This document shows, piece by piece, positions 1-8,023 of a DNA stretch of 20,864 nucleotides (the stretch's first letter is position 1; each line of letters opens with the position of its first letter). Made by a program: the position numbers and the translations under genes. A model generated the notes under the pieces. It had not been told where the DNA came from. It was given only the letters and a program-made list of their open reading frames with translations, and did no database searches. This DNA is from an uncultured Bacteroidales bacterium (GTDB lineage: Bacteria; Bacteroidota; Bacteroidia; Bacteroidales; P3), in NCBI GenBank assembly GCA_937876865.1, contig CALEFF010000067.1, positions 1 to 20,864 on the forward strand. The letters run 5' to 3'.

Positions 1-62
1 CCATCGAACTCGGAGAGAGCGGATTTACAGTCCGCCGCGTTTAGCCACTTCGCTACCTTCCC
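1..62 (-). tRNA. tRNA-Tyr (GTA), 3' end cut off by the window edge
   Basis: Read on the minus strand from 62 downwards, the sequence folds as a tRNA: a 7-nt acceptor 5' strand (GGGAAGG), D arm (GCG...CGC), an anticodon stem GCGGA/TCCGC around loop CTGTAAA, and a long class II variable arm, as expected for tRNA-Tyr. The anticodon is GTA. Only the 5' strand of the T stem is present, so the T loop and 3' acceptor strand lie outside the window. From memory, the D arm and anticodon arm match the Bacillus/Firmicutes tRNA-Tyr closely and differ from Bacteroides tRNA-Tyr. This fits the view that the left end of the window is not Bacteroidetes DNA. Confidence 0.9.
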
Positions 63-82
63 ATATGTCATATCGCTTAAAT

Positions 83-111
83 ATTATACTATAATTCATA
101 AACTTTGTAAA
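83..111 (-). promoter_or_regulatory. sigma-70/sigma-A type promoter of tRNA-Tyr
   Basis: On the minus strand there is TTTACA (111-106), a 17-bp spacer, and a perfect TATAAT (88-83). This places the transcription start near position 76, about 14 nt before the mature tRNA 5' end at 62. It is a classic housekeeping promoter of the Firmicutes/Proteobacteria type. It differs from the Bacteroidetes TTTG/TAnnTTTG type seen at the other end of this window. Confidence 0.75.
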
Positions 112-166
112 ATAATTTGCACTCTAAAAAAGTTATAATATTAAAGAAAGAAAAAATCATTAGCAA

Positions 167-613
167 TTATTCTAATGATATATTTTCTTTATCTTCATTT
201 TTCTTAAATTTTATTTTTTTAAAGATGTTTTTTATAAAAATAAATAAAGTTTTAGAATATATTAAATGGACTATATATTTAAATAACTTATTTAATATTT
301 TAGATAAAAAGGTAATAATTTTATCGACTATTTTTATAAAAGGTTTTCTTATAATTTTTAGATAAAATACCATACCTAAAATTACAAATAAAATAAAATA
401 TATTGGTATATAACCATATGCTAGATTATAACTAAAATAATATGTGATTATAGTTTGTATTATAAAGTAGATTATTTCTATAAATATTTTTAACCATTTT
501 TTTATTTTTATTCTTTTAAAAATTAACAATAATATATCATATGAAGATATTATATAAATACTAAACAATATTAAATATAAAGCAATATAAATTTCTTCTT
601 TTATTGGATGTAA
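167..613 (-). other. YabQ-like polytopic membrane segment fused to FtsA; probable chimeric junction
   Basis: This segment encodes FtsA residues 388-535. It begins with a hydrophobic span (about 395-420), then a basic stretch, a second span (430-449), a short polar loop (NLAYGYIP) and a third span (456-472). A basic, helical C-terminus follows. The pattern of a short helix, an Asp in SYD, then two spans around a loop and a basic tail recalls YabQ of spore-forming Firmicutes; this is recalled, not searched. G+C is extremely low (6 of 60 bases at 181-240) against 21 of 60 at 721-780 inside the FtsA core. It probably derives from an AT-rich Firmicute together with the adjacent tRNA-Tyr. Confidence 0.6.
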
Positions 614-1774
614 TTTTTTTTCTTCTTCAATATCTTGAATGGCTTTTAAAACAAGTCCTATTCCTGTTGCATGCATAGGATGTTTCATTTCTTCTGTTAT
701 TGTACCCGAAAGATGTTCTTGTGGAGTTCCTACACGTGCGTCTAATCCTAAAATATATTCTGTAAATCTATCAATGTCTTTGATTTTTGCTCCTCCTCCT
801 GTGAGTACCACTCCTGCAATAAGTTTTTTATTGTAACCTGTGTTTACCAATTCATATAGAACTTGCTCTAATATCAATTTAACTCTTGCATTTATTATTT
901 TTGTTAATTGTTGTACTGATATTTCCTTTGGTTCTCTTCCTCGAAAGCCTGGAATAGATATTATTTCATTAGCTGAGGTTGGAGTATCAAGACAGGCTCC
1001 AAAGTTTTGTTTTAATGCTTCTGCTTGTGTTCTTATTATAGAACAACCTTGTTTTATATCATCTGTAATAACATTTCCTGCCAACGGAATTACTGCTGTG
1101 TGTCGTATTATACCACCATAGAAAATCGCAACATCAGTTGTTCCTCCTCCTATATCAACTAAACATACTCCTGCGTCTTTTTCTTCTTCGTTTACCACTG
1201 ATTCGGCTGATGCTATTGGTTCTAAAACTAATTTTTTTACTTTATATCCTGCTAATTGTACGCTTCGATAAATGTTTTGTATGTTTACCGAATTTCCTGT
1301 TATTAAATTAAAATCACCTGCTAAACATTTACCAATTCTCCCCACAGGATTCATGGTTGGAGCATCGTTATCTACTATGTAATTTTGAGGGATTACATCT
1401 ATTATTTGCTCTCCGTTATCCATAAGAATAGCATATTGTTCGTTTTTTAGCCTTTCAACATCTTCTCTGGTAATAATATGGTCTTGTTCTTGAATTATAA
1501 TATTTCCTCTGTGCTGTTGAGTGCGGATATGATGTCCTGCGATTCCCACATACACATCTTCCACTTTTTCGCCTGACATTTCTTCGGCCTTTTTCACTGC
1601 TATTTTGATAGAGGTTGCTGTATCTTGTATGTTTTTCACAATTCCTCTTTCTACGCCTTGTGATTCTGTGCGACCCATTCCTAAAATGTGAATCTCACCG
1701 TTTTCTTTTTTTTCTGCAATAAAGACTGCAATTTTTGTCGTTCCGACATCGATTCCTACTACTATGTTTCTCAT
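167..1774 (-). CDS. ftsA: Cell division protein FtsA with a foreign, YabQ-like membrane tail
   Basis: FtsA is the actin-like ATPase that tethers FtsZ to the membrane and recruits the divisome. The FtsA core spans residues 1-~387. It has a phosphate-1 loop GIDVGTTK (7-14), a 1C/SHS2 subdomain, phosphate-2 DIGGGTTD (207-214) and adenosine motif TGGGAK (325-330). It lies 24 bp downstream of ftsQ and is the last gene of the dcw operon. A normal FtsA would continue through a linker to a short amphipathic membrane helix. Here, from about residue 388, the frame enters a 148-residue, Ile/Tyr/Lys-rich segment with several hydrophobic spans, resembling the sporulation membrane protein YabQ. Base composition drops sharply at the same place. 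ftsZ, normally next, is absent. The FtsA assignment of the core is secure; whether the fusion is real is doubtful. Confidence 0.9.
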   Translation of the reverse strand: MRNIVVGIDVGTTKIAVFIAEKKENGEIHILGMGRTESQGVERGIVKNIQDTATSIKIAVKKAEEMSGEKVEDVYVGIAGHHIRTQQHRGNIIIQEQDHIITREDVERLKNEQYAILMDNGEQIIDVIPQNYIVDNDAPTMNPVGRIGKCLAGDFNLITGNSVNIQNIYRSVQLAGYKVKKLVLEPIASAESVVNEEEKDAGVCLVDIGGGTTDVAIFYGGIIRHTAVIPLAGNVITDDIKQGCSIIRTQAEALKQNFGACLDTPTSANEIISIPGFRGREPKEISVQQLTKIINARVKLILEQVLYELVNTGYNKKLIAGVVLTGGGAKIKDIDRFTEYILGLDARVGTPQEHLSGTITEEMKHPMHATGIGLVLKAIQDIEEEKKLHPIKEEIYIALYLILFSIYIISSYDILLLIFKRIKIKKWLKIFIEIIYFIIQTIITYYFSYNLAYGYIPIYFILFVILGMVFYLKIIRKPFIKIVDKIITFLSKILNKLFKYIVHLIYSKTLFIFIKNIFKKIKFKKNEDKENISLE

Positions 1775-1798
1775 ATCATTTATTGTGTTTTTGATTAT

Positions 1799-2557
1799 TT
1801 ATTTTCTTACGCAAACTACTTGCCCTTCAAACTCTAATTTTACTTCACTATAATTATCCCAACCAAATTCTAAAAATCCTTCTTTATATAGATTGTTTAA
1901 TTTTAAAAGTTTGTCATCAATATTCTCATATTTACCAAATCTTATTACATAATCTCCAATTTTTGGTATCAAATCATAAGTGGTATTTTTATTATAATAT
2001 ATTTGGTCTATTTGATTATAAAGCAAAGTATCTTCCCTTAGTTTTGTTACAAGTGTGTATAGATTATAGGATATAGGTGTTTGCAAAGAATCTATTTTTT
2101 GCAAACCTTTAAATGTTTCTTTTATTTCTCCATTTGCTATTGGAACATTTGCGGTTTTGTTTTTTAGCATATTACAAATATTCCCTTGTTCATCTATGTA
2201 TCTTTGTTCACCTTTATTGTTTATTACCCTAAGGATAGGATTGTTTTGTGTTATTGTTATTTCTAATCCGCCAAGTAAGTTCAAATACACATCAGCTGAA
2301 TATATAAAATTCTTACTTTCTAAAAATGCCTCAATCTCTTTAGTATCTATTTCTTTAATTTTATAATTTGTGAAAGCACCATATTTTTTATTTAACAAGG
2401 AATAAACTTGCTCCTTTACAATCAATTTGTCTGAACCTTTGTATATCATCTCCACCTCAACTTTTGAAATAGAGAGATTTTTCATTGCAATATTTGCTAC
2501 AATGATTAAAAATATTATTCCTATTATTATTAAGACAAATCTTATTTTCTTATTCAT
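1799..2557 (-). CDS. ftsQ: Cell division protein FtsQ/DivIB
   Basis: FtsQ is a bitopic membrane protein that links FtsL and the FtsW-FtsI septal synthase to the rest of the divisome. The 252-residue product has a short basic N-terminus (MNKKIR), one membrane span (about 7-24), then a POTRA-like region starting at ISKVEVEM (30-37) and a periplasmic beta-domain. Length is typical of Bacteroidetes FtsQ. The start codon lies inside the end of murC (8-bp overlap), so the two are probably translationally coupled. The stop is 24 bp before ftsA. Primary sequence is poorly conserved in this family, so the call rests on topology plus its position between murC and ftsA. Confidence 0.88.
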   Translation of the reverse strand: MNKKIRFVLIIIGIIFLIIVANIAMKNLSISKVEVEMIYKGSDKLIVKEQVYSLLNKKYGAFTNYKIKEIDTKEIEAFLESKNFIYSADVYLNLLGGLEITITQNNPILRVINNKGEQRYIDEQGNICNMLKNKTANVPIANGEIKETFKGLQKIDSLQTPISYNLYTLVTKLREDTLLYNQIDQIYYNKNTTYDLIPKIGDYVIRFGKYENIDDKLLKLNNLYKEGFLEFGWDNYSEVKLEFEGQVVCVRK

Positions 2558-3902
2558 CTTCTTTTAATGATTGAATTATTGGTTCTATCAATTGATCTAT
2601 ATCTCCTGCTCCAAGAGTTACTAATAATTGTGGTTGCAAAGCAGAAATCAAAGGTAAAAGTTGTTCTTTCGTTACATGGTACTTATCCATTTTATTAATT
2701 TTGTGTAAAATTGTTTTAGATGTTATACCAGGTATTGGTTCTTCTCTTGCCGGATAAATCGGGAGAAGTATTATATCATCTAATTCTTCTAATGCTTTTG
2801 CAAATTCGTCTGCAAAATCTTTTGTTCTTGAATACAAATGTGGTTGAAAAATTCCACAAATGCGTTTGTTTGGATACAAATGTTTCAAAGAAGTTATCGT
2901 TGCTTCTATTTCTTCAGGATGATGTGCATAATCATCATAGTAAATTGTATCTTGGGTTTTTAGTTTCAAGTCAAATCGGCGTTTCATTCCTTTGAATGAT
3001 TTTAGTCCGGCTCTTAATTCATATTCGTTTACACCGAGTTGCAAAGCTATTGATAGAGCTAAGACTGCGTTTTCAATATTATGAATACCAGGATAAGTCA
3101 TTTGCATATCATAGTAAACTTTTTCAGGTGTATGATAGTCAAAATAATAACTTCCATTGCTTACTCGTATATTCCAAGCATAATAATCCGCTTCTATATT
3201 TATTAAAGAATATGTATTTGCACTGATTTCAGAATCTGTTTCTACACTTATTTCTTTTTTTAGAAATATTTGTCCTTTTTTATTAGTTTGATTTGCAAAT
3301 TGAATAAAAGCTTGTTCAAGGTTTTCTTTATTTTGATAAATATCTAAATGGTCTGGCGAAATAGAAGTAATTGCTGAAATATATGGATTAAGTTGCAAAA
3401 ATGATCTATCATATTCATCTGCTTCCACAACAACATATTCAGATTTTGTATTACACAACATATTGGTTGAATAATTATTTGCTATTCCTCCTAAAAAGGC
3501 AGAACAGCCTATTTTACTATTATGTAATAGATGTGCAATCAATCCAGAAGTTGTTGTTTTACCATGAGTTCCTGCTATTGCGATTACCTTTTTCCCTTTA
3601 ACAATTTCAGCCAACGCAAACGCTCGTTTACTCAACTGAATTCCTCGTTTAACAATTTCTTTCAATAATTTATTTTCAGAAGATATTGCAGGTGTATATA
3701 TAGCTAAATCAATAACTTCTGGCAAAGAGCAAGGATTGTCTTCGTAAGTAATAATCATTCCTTCATTTTCAAGTTCGGATGTTAGAAGCGTTTGAGTTCT
3801 GTCATAGCCATAGACTTTGTGTCCATTATTTTTTAGATAACGAGCAATAGCACTCATACCTATACCTCCTATTCCAACAAAATAATATGTCTTTGCCTCC
3901 AT
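2550..3902 (-). CDS. murC: UDP-N-acetylmuramate--L-alanine ligase MurC
   Basis: MurC is the cytoplasmic ATP-dependent ligase that adds L-Ala to UDP-MurNAc, the first peptide step of peptidoglycan synthesis. The 450-residue protein is full length. It has an N-terminal Rossmann motif GIGGIGMSA (10-18), the Mur ligase P-loop GTHGKTT (111-117), an EADEYDRSF segment (160-168), SPDHLD (182-187), the C-terminal DDYAHHP motif (323-329) and TLGAGDI (429-435). The ATG directly follows the murG stop codon with no gap, and the 3' end overlaps ftsQ by 8 bp. All expected Mur ligase motifs are intact, unlike in the neighbouring MurD-like gene. Confidence 0.97.
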   Translation of the reverse strand: MEAKTYYFVGIGGIGMSAIARYLKNNGHKVYGYDRTQTLLTSELENEGMIITYEDNPCSLPEVIDLAIYTPAISSENKLLKEIVKRGIQLSKRAFALAEIVKGKKVIAIAGTHGKTTTSGLIAHLLHNSKIGCSAFLGGIANNYSTNMLCNTKSEYVVVEADEYDRSFLQLNPYISAITSISPDHLDIYQNKENLEQAFIQFANQTNKKGQIFLKKEISVETDSEISANTYSLINIEADYYAWNIRVSNGSYYFDYHTPEKVYYDMQMTYPGIHNIENAVLALSIALQLGVNEYELRAGLKSFKGMKRRFDLKLKTQDTIYYDDYAHHPEEIEATITSLKHLYPNKRICGIFQPHLYSRTKDFADEFAKALEELDDIILLPIYPAREEPIPGITSKTILHKINKMDKYHVTKEQLLPLISALQPQLLVTLGAGDIDQLIEPIIQSLKEDE

Positions 3903-5009
3903 TTATTTACTAAGTATTAGTTCTATTTGTTCTACTATTCTTTTATCCGCATCTCTAATGCCAAGTTTGGTAATATTTTCAGACATTTCTTGTCGTAAAG
4001 CTTCATTATTTATCAATCTATCTAACTCTCCTATAAGTTTTTCTCTTGATTCTATATCTTTAACCATTATTGCGGCAGATTTTGAAACAAGAGCATTAGC
4101 ATTTTTAGTCTGATGATCTTCCGATACATTTGGAGAAGGAACTAATATACAAGGTTTACCAACTATACAAAGTTCTGAAATTGCAATAGCACCAGCTCGT
4201 GAAATTATTACATTAGCCAAAGAATAAGCCTGTTCCATTTCATAAATAAACTCATAAACTTTAATATTTCCAGAGTTGATTTGAGACACCCTCTCTTTTG
4301 CTTTTTCAAAAAACCATTTACCTGTCTGCCAAATTAATTGAATATTATTCTTAACAAAGTAATCAAGATTATTTATTATGCTTTCATTTATTGTCAAGGC
4401 TCCCAAACTTCCTCCAACAACTAATACAACTGGTTTATCTGATACAATATTAAATGTTGAAAATGCTTTATTTCTTATCTCTTCAACATTGTTTTGCAAA
4501 AGCGAAATATTTTGACGGATTGGATTTCCTGTAAATACTATTTTATTTGCAGGAAACCACCTTTCCATATTTTCGTATGCAACACATATTCTATTTACTC
4601 CGTCCGCCAAAATCTTATTTGTTACTCCCGGATAAGAATTTTGTTCTTGTATAAGAGTAGGTATTTTTTGTGAAACAGCAGAACGTAATATTGGACCAGA
4701 AGCATAACCTCCCACACCTATAACTATATCTGGTGAAAAGTTCTTTATTATTTTTCTTGCTTTCATCATAGAAGAAAGTAGTTTAAATGGAAACGAAAAG
4801 TTTTTCCATAACTTTTTACGTTGAAAGCCTGCAACTGGTAACCCCACAATTTCATAACCTGCCTGTGGCACTTTCTGCATTTCCATTTTTCCTTTTGCAC
4901 CAACAAACAAAATTTCCACATCTGCATATTTATTCTTTAAAGCATTCGCTATTGATATTGCAGGGAAAATATGACCTCCTGTTCCTCCTCCACTTATTAT
5001 TACTTTCAT
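3903..5009 (-). CDS. murG: Lipid II synthase: UDP-GlcNAc:undecaprenyl-PP-MurNAc-pentapeptide transferase MurG
   Basis: MurG transfers GlcNAc from UDP-GlcNAc to lipid I on the inner face of the membrane, producing lipid II. The 368-residue protein shows the GT28 N-terminal glycine-rich loop SGGGTGGHIFPA (6-17), a second GVGGYASGP loop (98-106), QEQNSYPG (121-128), the inter-domain VVGGSLGA (197-204), and the C-terminal UDP-GlcNAc site SRAGAIAISEL with the SEDHQTKNA segment (296-304). The start overlaps the ftsW stop in an ATGA arrangement (4 bp), indicating coupling. The stop abuts murC. Length and motif order are normal. Confidence 0.97.
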   Translation of the reverse strand: MKVIISGGGTGGHIFPAISIANALKNKYADVEILFVGAKGKMEMQKVPQAGYEIVGLPVAGFQRKKLWKNFSFPFKLLSSMMKARKIIKNFSPDIVIGVGGYASGPILRSAVSQKIPTLIQEQNSYPGVTNKILADGVNRICVAYENMERWFPANKIVFTGNPIRQNISLLQNNVEEIRNKAFSTFNIVSDKPVVLVVGGSLGALTINESIINNLDYFVKNNIQLIWQTGKWFFEKAKERVSQINSGNIKVYEFIYEMEQAYSLANVIISRAGAIAISELCIVGKPCILVPSPNVSEDHQTKNANALVSKSAAIMVKDIESREKLIGELDRLINNEALRQEMSENITKLGIRDADKRIVEQIELILSK

Positions 5010-6205
5010 ATTTGTTCTATATTTGTGTTTTCTTCTTCTATTTGTTCTTTTTCTTCGTTAGTTTTTTCTATTGTCTTTTGTTTTTTCTTTTGACTCTCTG
5101 CACTTACGTTAAGCACAATTCCTAATGCACAACTACTAAATAGAAAAGAAGTTCCTCCATAACTTAGAAAAGGTAACGTTTGTCCTGTAACAGGAATAAT
5201 TCCCGTTGCCACCGTCATATTTATTAAGGCTTGAATAATTATTACAAAAGATATTCCTAAAACAATATACTTACCAAACAACCCTTTTGCATTTCTTGAC
5301 ACTTCTATACACCTATAAAATAAGGCAAAATAAGCCAACAAAATTAAGACACACATAAAAATTCCTCCTTCTTCTAGGATAATAGCAAAAATAAAATCGT
5401 TATGCGATTCACTTAAAAAGCGTCCCTCAACAGTATTACCTATTCCTAAGCCTGTTAGACCTCCTGTTGCTATTGCCATTATTGCAGAATTGGCTTGATT
5501 GTATTCATTCGGATCTCCATTATAGTGAGCCACGAACCTATTTAACCAAGTTGTGCTTCGGCCTATTTCAATCCCCAAATAATTTAAAAGAAATACAAAG
5601 GCAATTAAACATAATCCTATAATAATTGTCATAAACAAGTGTTTCAATTTTGCACCTGCAACGAATACCATTAAGAAACAAGCCAAGAAAAGAAGTGCCG
5701 CAGTAGAAAAGTTTTCAGGAAAGATCAATCCACATATCACAGATATTTTGACAATTAAAATTACAAATTCTTTTGTTTCTTTTATTCTATCTTTTAACGA
5801 TTCTAATTCTGACGCCACATAAAGTATTAATACATATTTTACAATCTCTGAGGGTTGGAATTGTCCTATAAAAGGCAATTCTATCCAGCGATTTGCTGCT
5901 TTTCCAAATATTTCCCCTATGCCTAAGGTTATAAATAATCCAAAAATAGATAAAGCATAAAAAATTTTCAGCAAACGAGCATAATGCTCATATTTTATGT
6001 TATGCACAATATAAGTAGCAACAATACCAACGCATATTATAATAATTTGTTTGAAAAACATTCGACTAACATCTCCGTCTAAACGATAGATATTCTTACC
6101 CATTGTACTAAATACAAATATCAACGACAAAATAGATAGTCCAAGATAAACTATCCATATAATTTTATCGCCTTTTATTTGTGGTTTTCCTATATTTAGT
6201 TTCAT
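5006..6205 (-). CDS. ftsW: Septal peptidoglycan glycosyltransferase FtsW (SEDS family)
   Basis: FtsW polymerises lipid II into glycan strands at the septum together with the class B penicillin-binding protein FtsI. The 399-residue protein has about ten hydrophobic spans. SEDS signatures include FQPSEIVKY (116-124), the long extracellular loop with GDPNEYNQA, the SESHNDFIFA segment (265-274) carrying the conserved Asp (D270), and the GQTLPFLSYGG motif (341-351). The C-terminus ends in a charged cytoplasmic tail rich in Lys, Glu and Gln (about 370-399). It starts 3 bp after the murD-like gene and overlaps murG by 4 bp. Position and motifs favour FtsW over RodA. Confidence 0.95.
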   Translation of the reverse strand: MKLNIGKPQIKGDKIIWIVYLGLSILSLIFVFSTMGKNIYRLDGDVSRMFFKQIIIICVGIVATYIVHNIKYEHYARLLKIFYALSIFGLFITLGIGEIFGKAANRWIELPFIGQFQPSEIVKYVLILYVASELESLKDRIKETKEFVILIVKISVICGLIFPENFSTAALLFLACFLMVFVAGAKLKHLFMTIIIGLCLIAFVFLLNYLGIEIGRSTTWLNRFVAHYNGDPNEYNQANSAIMAIATGGLTGLGIGNTVEGRFLSESHNDFIFAIILEEGGIFMCVLILLAYFALFYRCIEVSRNAKGLFGKYIVLGISFVIIIQALINMTVATGIIPVTGQTLPFLSYGGTSFLFSSCALGIVLNVSAESQKKKQKTIEKTNEEKEQIEEENTNIEQI

Positions 6206-6208
6206 TTA

Positions 6209-6742
6209 CTACAATTCATTAACTAATTGCAAAAATCTACTTGCATTATTTTCAATATCTTCTTCCTTTCCATTTGCAGGAGAATACAATACTACATCAG
6301 GTTCATTTGCAAAATAATAAGCCATTTTAACTGCATTTGATAAATCTTTTACTTGAATCAAATTAGTCAAACCATTAAATAATTTTGTGTTTGTTTGATT
6401 ATTTTCGCCCACTATTATCAATGTATGAACTTTTTCTTTTACTGCATTAGCAAGAGATGATAAATCAATAGAATTATCTTTAATTTCCAACACCCATATA
6501 ATCGGGCTACCTATTGTCTCAAAAGTAAACCAAGTTGAATTAGGTGTTATACTTTTTGAGTCATCTATATATCTTACTCCTTTTATTGTTGCAATAACTT
6601 GTTTTTTATGTTTGTAATTTTCTTTACTACCAAACATATTTCTTAAAGTTTCATTTCTCAACATAGCAATTTCTGAATATTGTCTTCCTGCTAATGTTGA
6701 ATAGACGGTTCTTCCTTGTGTTGCTAACTTATCGATAGTCAT
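6209..6742 (-). CDS. murD: Truncated, diverged MurD-like protein (C-terminal part only)
   Basis: MurD normally adds D-Glu to UDP-MurNAc-L-Ala and is about 440-450 residues. This 177-residue frame sits exactly in the murD slot, 5 bp after mraY and 3 bp before ftsW. It begins just before the region that aligns with the LALQGKHN segment near the end of the MurD ATPase domain (LATQGRTVYSTLAG, 6-19), then covers the C-terminal domain: GVRYIDDSKSITPNSTW (55-71) matches the MurD GVxFINDSKATNxNSTW block. The N-terminal UDP-binding domain and the P-loop half of the ATPase domain are absent. Later motifs are altered: the GGxDKGxDY block reads LEIKDNSIDL (85-94), and SPACASFDxF reads SPANGKEEDI (154-163). 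It cannot be a complete ligase. The reading frame is intact, so it may be retained for another role, or be a remnant. Confidence 0.8.
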   Translation of the reverse strand: MTIDKLATQGRTVYSTLAGRQYSEIAMLRNETLRNMFGSKENYKHKKQVIATIKGVRYIDDSKSITPNSTWFTFETIGSPIIWVLEIKDNSIDLSSLANAVKEKVHTLIIVGENNQTNTKLFNGLTNLIQVKDLSNAVKMAYYFANEPDVVLYSPANGKEEDIENNASRFLQLVNEL

Positions 6743-6747
6743 TATTG

Positions 6748-8001
6748 TTATCTTAATTTAAGTGTTACTATTGTGGTTACTGCTAAAATTATTGAAATTA
6801 TAAAAAATCTTTGTACTATTTTTTGTTCAGGATAACCCTTCTTTTGATAGTGATGATGAAGGGGCGACATTAAAAATATTCTTCTTCCTTCTCCATATTT
6901 CTTTTTTGTGTATTTGAAATAAGAAACCTGCATAACAACAGAAAGATTTTCTACTATAAAAACGCCACATAAAATAGGTATCAACAACTCTTTTCTAATC
7001 AAAATAGCAAAAACTGCTATTATTCCACCTATAGCTAATGAACCTGTATCTCCCATAAAAATTTGCGCAGGGTGTGTATTGTACCAAAGAAAGCCCATAG
7101 TTGCTCCAACAAAGGCTGCTATAAAAATTGTCAATTCTCCTACATTCGGAATATACATTATATTAAGATAATTCGCAAAGATTATATTTCCACTCACCCA
7201 AGCAAGAATTGCCAAACAAGATCCAATGATTGCAGATGTACCTGTAGCCAATCCATCTATGCCATCGGTAAGATTTGCTCCATTTGAAATTGCAGTAATG
7301 AAAAATATTACAATAGGAATAAAGATTAACCAAGCGTAATCCTTATAGTTATCTCCTACCCATTTTATTAACCAACTATAATCAAACTCATTGTTTTTCA
7401 CAAATGGTATTGTGGTTTTTGTAGAGCGTGAAGATTCTTCTTGAAATTCTACTTTCGCTTGTTCATATTGTGATTTGTCTTGTAAATTATGTTGTTGTGA
7501 ATATTGTGCAATTTCAGTTTTTTCTTTTATTGTTATATCTGGATGGAAATACATCATACAACCAACTACTATTCCTAAAACTACTTGACCTACAACTTTA
7601 AGTTTTCCGCTTAATCCTGCTTTATTTTTTCTAAATACTTTAATATAGTCATCAACAAAGCCTAATGCTCCCAACCAAATAGTGGTTATAAGCATTATTA
7701 TCACATAAATATTATCTAACTTAGCAAATAATAATGTTGGGACAAGGATTGCAGCCAATATTATAAGACCTCCCATTGTTGGAGTACCTTCTTTTGCTTT
7801 TTGACCTTCTAATCCTAAATCTCTAACAGTTTCTCCAACCTGTTTTCTCCTTAAAAAATTTATTAACTTCTTGCCAAAAACTATTGTAATAAGCAAAGAA
7901 GTTATTACAGCTGCGGCTGCACGGAAAGAAATGTATTGAAATACCCCTGCTCCAGGAAAATCAAAACTTGAATCTAACCAATCAAATAAATAATACAACA
8001 T
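6748..8001 (-). CDS. mraY: Phospho-N-acetylmuramoyl-pentapeptide transferase MraY
   Basis: MraY transfers phospho-MurNAc-pentapeptide to undecaprenyl phosphate, making lipid I at the membrane. The 417-residue polytopic protein has the family motifs TPTMGG (73-78), FVDDYIK (115-121), the catalytic NLTDGIDGLATG (243-254), MGDTGSLAIGG (316-326) and PLHHHYQKKGYPE (380-392). It is about 55 residues longer than E. coli MraY. The excess is a hydrophilic insertion around 157-210, as is usual in Bacteroidetes. It follows murE after a 22-bp AT-rich gap and stops 5 bp before the murD-like gene. Residues 395-417 form the normal final membrane helix, so any loss of murD sequence did not damage mraY. Confidence 0.97.
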   Translation of the reverse strand: MLYYLFDWLDSSFDFPGAGVFQYISFRAAAAVITSLLITIVFGKKLINFLRRKQVGETVRDLGLEGQKAKEGTPTMGGLIILAAILVPTLLFAKLDNIYVIIMLITTIWLGALGFVDDYIKVFRKNKAGLSGKLKVVGQVVLGIVVGCMMYFHPDITIKEKTEIAQYSQQHNLQDKSQYEQAKVEFQEESSRSTKTTIPFVKNNEFDYSWLIKWVGDNYKDYAWLIFIPIVIFFITAISNGANLTDGIDGLATGTSAIIGSCLAILAWVSGNIIFANYLNIMYIPNVGELTIFIAAFVGATMGFLWYNTHPAQIFMGDTGSLAIGGIIAVFAILIRKELLIPILCGVFIVENLSVVMQVSYFKYTKKKYGEGRRIFLMSPLHHHYQKKGYPEQKIVQRFFIISIILAVTTIVTLKLR

Positions 8002-8023
8002 AATATTTTTATCTTTTTTTATA

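Noticed and set aside
117..365. Plus-strand reading frame of 82 codons at the left end
   Set aside because: It is antisense to the AT-rich tail of the FtsA frame, is Ile/Phe/Leu/Lys-rich only because of base composition, and shows no domain.
4787..5125. Plus-strand reading frame of 112 codons
   Set aside because: It is antisense to the murG start and ftsW end; its Leu/Phe-rich run reflects the complement of a Lys/Glu-rich FtsW tail.
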